Of a stretch of 64,000 bases of DNA, positions 63,114 through 64,000 are shown one piece after another. The DNA comes from Streptomyces fungicidicus. Lineage in GTDB: Bacteria; Actinomycetota; Actinomycetes; Streptomycetales; Streptomycetaceae. The notes below the pieces were generated by a model. That model made no database searches, was not told the DNA's origin, and saw only the letters and a list, made by a program, of their open reading frames with translations. The stretch lies in assembly GCF_003665435.1 (NCBI RefSeq), contig NZ_CP023408.1, forward strand, positions 620,001 through 684,000. The letters run 5' to 3'. A program made the translations under genes and the position numbers. Positions within the stretch are counted from its first letter, which is position 1. Every line of letters begins with the position of its first letter.

Positions 63114-63161
63114 GCTCCGCAGCTCGCAGTGGAGCCGGGCAGCACGGAACGGCCGCCCGGC
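63114..63161 (-). promoter_or_regulatory. Possible attenuator with mutually exclusive hairpins before the ABC-F gene
   Basis: On the minus strand, GCCGGGC (63161-63155) pairs with GCCCGGC (63140-63134). The overlapping GCTCC (63135-63131) can instead pair with GGAGC (63118-63114), which is the ABC-F ribosome-binding site. The two stems share bases, so only one forms at a time. This is the layout of a translational switch. Confidence 0.45.
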
Positions 63162-63207
63162 GGGAACCGGGACGGCGAGCGCGGATTCAGCAGGAAGGGC
63201 GCCGCCG

Positions 63208-63261
63208 TCAGCGGGCGGAGCGGACCTTCTGCGACCAGATGCCTCGTGCCATGCGGAACAT
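63208..63261 (-). CDS. Candidate leader peptide upstream of the ABC-F gene
   Basis: A 17-codon frame encoding MFRMARGIWSQKVRSAR, ending 99 bases before the ABC-F start; a 14-codon version starts at ATG 63252. It is basic and lies just before the alternative hairpins. Drug-stalled ribosomes on such peptides commonly switch on resistance genes. No strong ribosome-binding site is seen, so the call rests on position and architecture. Confidence 0.45.
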   Translation of the reverse strand: MFRMARGIWSQKVRSAR

Positions 63262-63307
63262 GCTACCGGCCCGTCGCGTCCCTCCCGGCTCGCGATAGAA
63301 ACGCCTC

Positions 63308-63763
63308 ATGGCGTACCTCTTCGGATTCATGACCCGCGCGGGCGGGGACACGGCGCGGACCCGTCTCGCGGCCGCGGTGGCCGCCCTGCTGACCGTCGGC
63401 GCGGGACTGGGCCTGAGGGCCACGGCGTCGGGAGACGTGGCCAAGTACGGCGGGGACGCCCTGTACACCCTGCTCCTCGTCGCTTTGGCCGTCGTGGTCG
63501 CGCCACGGCTGACACCGTCGCGGGCCGCGGCGGTCGCCCTGGCCGTCAGCTGGGCCGTGGAGTTCTCACAGCTCACCGGTCTGCCGGCGGAGCTCTCCCG
63601 GCGGAGCACCGTCGCCCGTCTGGTCCTCGGTTCCACCTTCAACGCCCCCGACCTCCTCTGGTACGCGGTCGGCGCGGCCGTGGGCCGGCTCGTCCTGCGG
63701 CGATGCGCGCGGGGCGCGGCCGGGGTGCGGGCGGATGCCGCCCACCGCACGCTGGGGACATGA
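63308..63763 (+). CDS. DUF2809 family membrane protein
   Basis: A 151-residue protein with about four membrane helices. SGDVAKYGGDALYTLLL, WAVEFSQLTGLP and LVLGSTFNAPDLLWYAVGAAVG match the DUF2809 pattern. Function is unknown. ATG 63308 is used; ATG 63329 is possible. Its stop overlaps the start of the next gene (ATGA). Confidence 0.85.
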   Translation: MAYLFGFMTRAGGDTARTRLAAAVAALLTVGAGLGLRATASGDVAKYGGDALYTLLLVALAVVVAPRLTPSRAAAVALAVSWAVEFSQLTGLPAELSRRSTVARLVLGSTFNAPDLLWYAVGAAVGRLVLRRCARGAAGVRADAAHRTLGT

Positions 63764-63990
63764 CGAACGAGCGGCCCGTCGTGATCTACCCGCCCGGTGA
63801 GGACGGCGGCCGGCGCGTCCGCGCGGGCGTGCGCTTCCTCGGGATGGCGTACGGGCTGCTGGACGTGGTGGAGTTCCTGCGTCTGGCCGGGCTGGAGGAC
63901 GCCGACGACGACTGGCTGCGCGGGTCCGCGATGGTGGAGTGGCGCGGTGGCGGCCCGGACGCGTGGCTGAACGGTCCCCGCGGTGCATGA
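63760..63990 (+). CDS. Short conserved-looking protein of unknown function
   Basis: A 76-residue acidic protein (RPVVIYPPGEDGGRRVRAG, VEFLRLAGLEDADDDWLRG, VEWRGGGPDAWLNG). ATGA-coupled to the DUF2809 gene, which supports that it is real. No signal peptide, membrane helix or known motif. Confidence 0.7.
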   Translation: MTNERPVVIYPPGEDGGRRVRAGVRFLGMAYGLLDVVEFLRLAGLEDADDDWLRGSAMVEWRGGGPDAWLNGPRGA

Positions 63991-64000
63991 TCTCAACCTT

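Overview
The window is very GC-rich, almost fully coding DNA with strong third-position GC. It carries Streptomyces hallmarks: a conservon (CvnABCD signalling unit), XRE and DUF574-methyltransferase proteins, Tat substrates, CBM2 cellulases with a TGGGAGCGCTCCCA (CebR-type) operator, and pervasive ATGA/GTGA stop-start overlaps. I read it as Streptomyces chromosomal DNA, probably from an arm or other accessory region because functional modules change every few kb. I see no tRNA, rRNA, CRISPR array, insertion sequence or prophage.

Layout. 1-3423: a three-subunit molybdenum aldehyde/xanthine oxidoreductase of the PaoABC (YagTSR) type, cut at the left edge. 3469-7674: a Cys-rich pentapeptide-repeat protein, a pirin, an AraC regulator and a secreted protein of unknown function. 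7928-21679: an ion-transport and stress island made of a P-type cation ATPase, a CBS-BON protein, a tandem universal stress protein, a complete nine-gene V-type ATPase operon and a second CBS-BON protein. 21810-27235: a regulatory and repair stretch (RsbW-like ATPase, XRE regulator, DUF574 methyltransferase, WYL regulator, DinB protein, AlkZ-like glycosylase). 27265-33376: a conservon operon with two P450s, one lacking the ExxR motif, and a terminal enoyl-CoA hydratase. 33857-40581: narGHJI. 40741-45791: serine hydrolase, flavohemoglobin, a MurNAc-type PTS permease and an acetyltransferase. 45936-50408: secreted EEP phosphohydrolase, DHA2 efflux pump, a DUF6461-like protein and a Tat-exported GH43 protein. 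50646-57070: a ROK regulator, an SsuABC-like importer, a sulfatase and its formylglycine-generating enzyme. 57087-61371: a small TOPRIM protein, AA10 LPMO, GH12 cellulase and a LacI/CebR-type regulator. 61432-63990: ABC-F protein with a possible leader-peptide attenuator, a DUF2809 membrane protein and a short unknown.

How the genes work together. The V-ATPase, P-type ATPase, CBS-BON pair and Usp look like an energy-stress set. NarGHJI would respire nitrate, and the nearby Hmp would remove NO made as a by-product. The ROK-ABC-sulfatase-FGE genes form a self-contained import, hydrolysis and sulfatase-maturation unit. LPMO and GH12 form a cellulose-attack pair under CebR-type control. The conservon would relay a signal through a kinase-like protein, roadblock protein and small GTPase to two P450s.

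All functions are assigned by reading motifs and family resemblance by eye; no database search was run. Start codons were chosen from ribosome-binding sites and overlaps, and doubtful ones are flagged.
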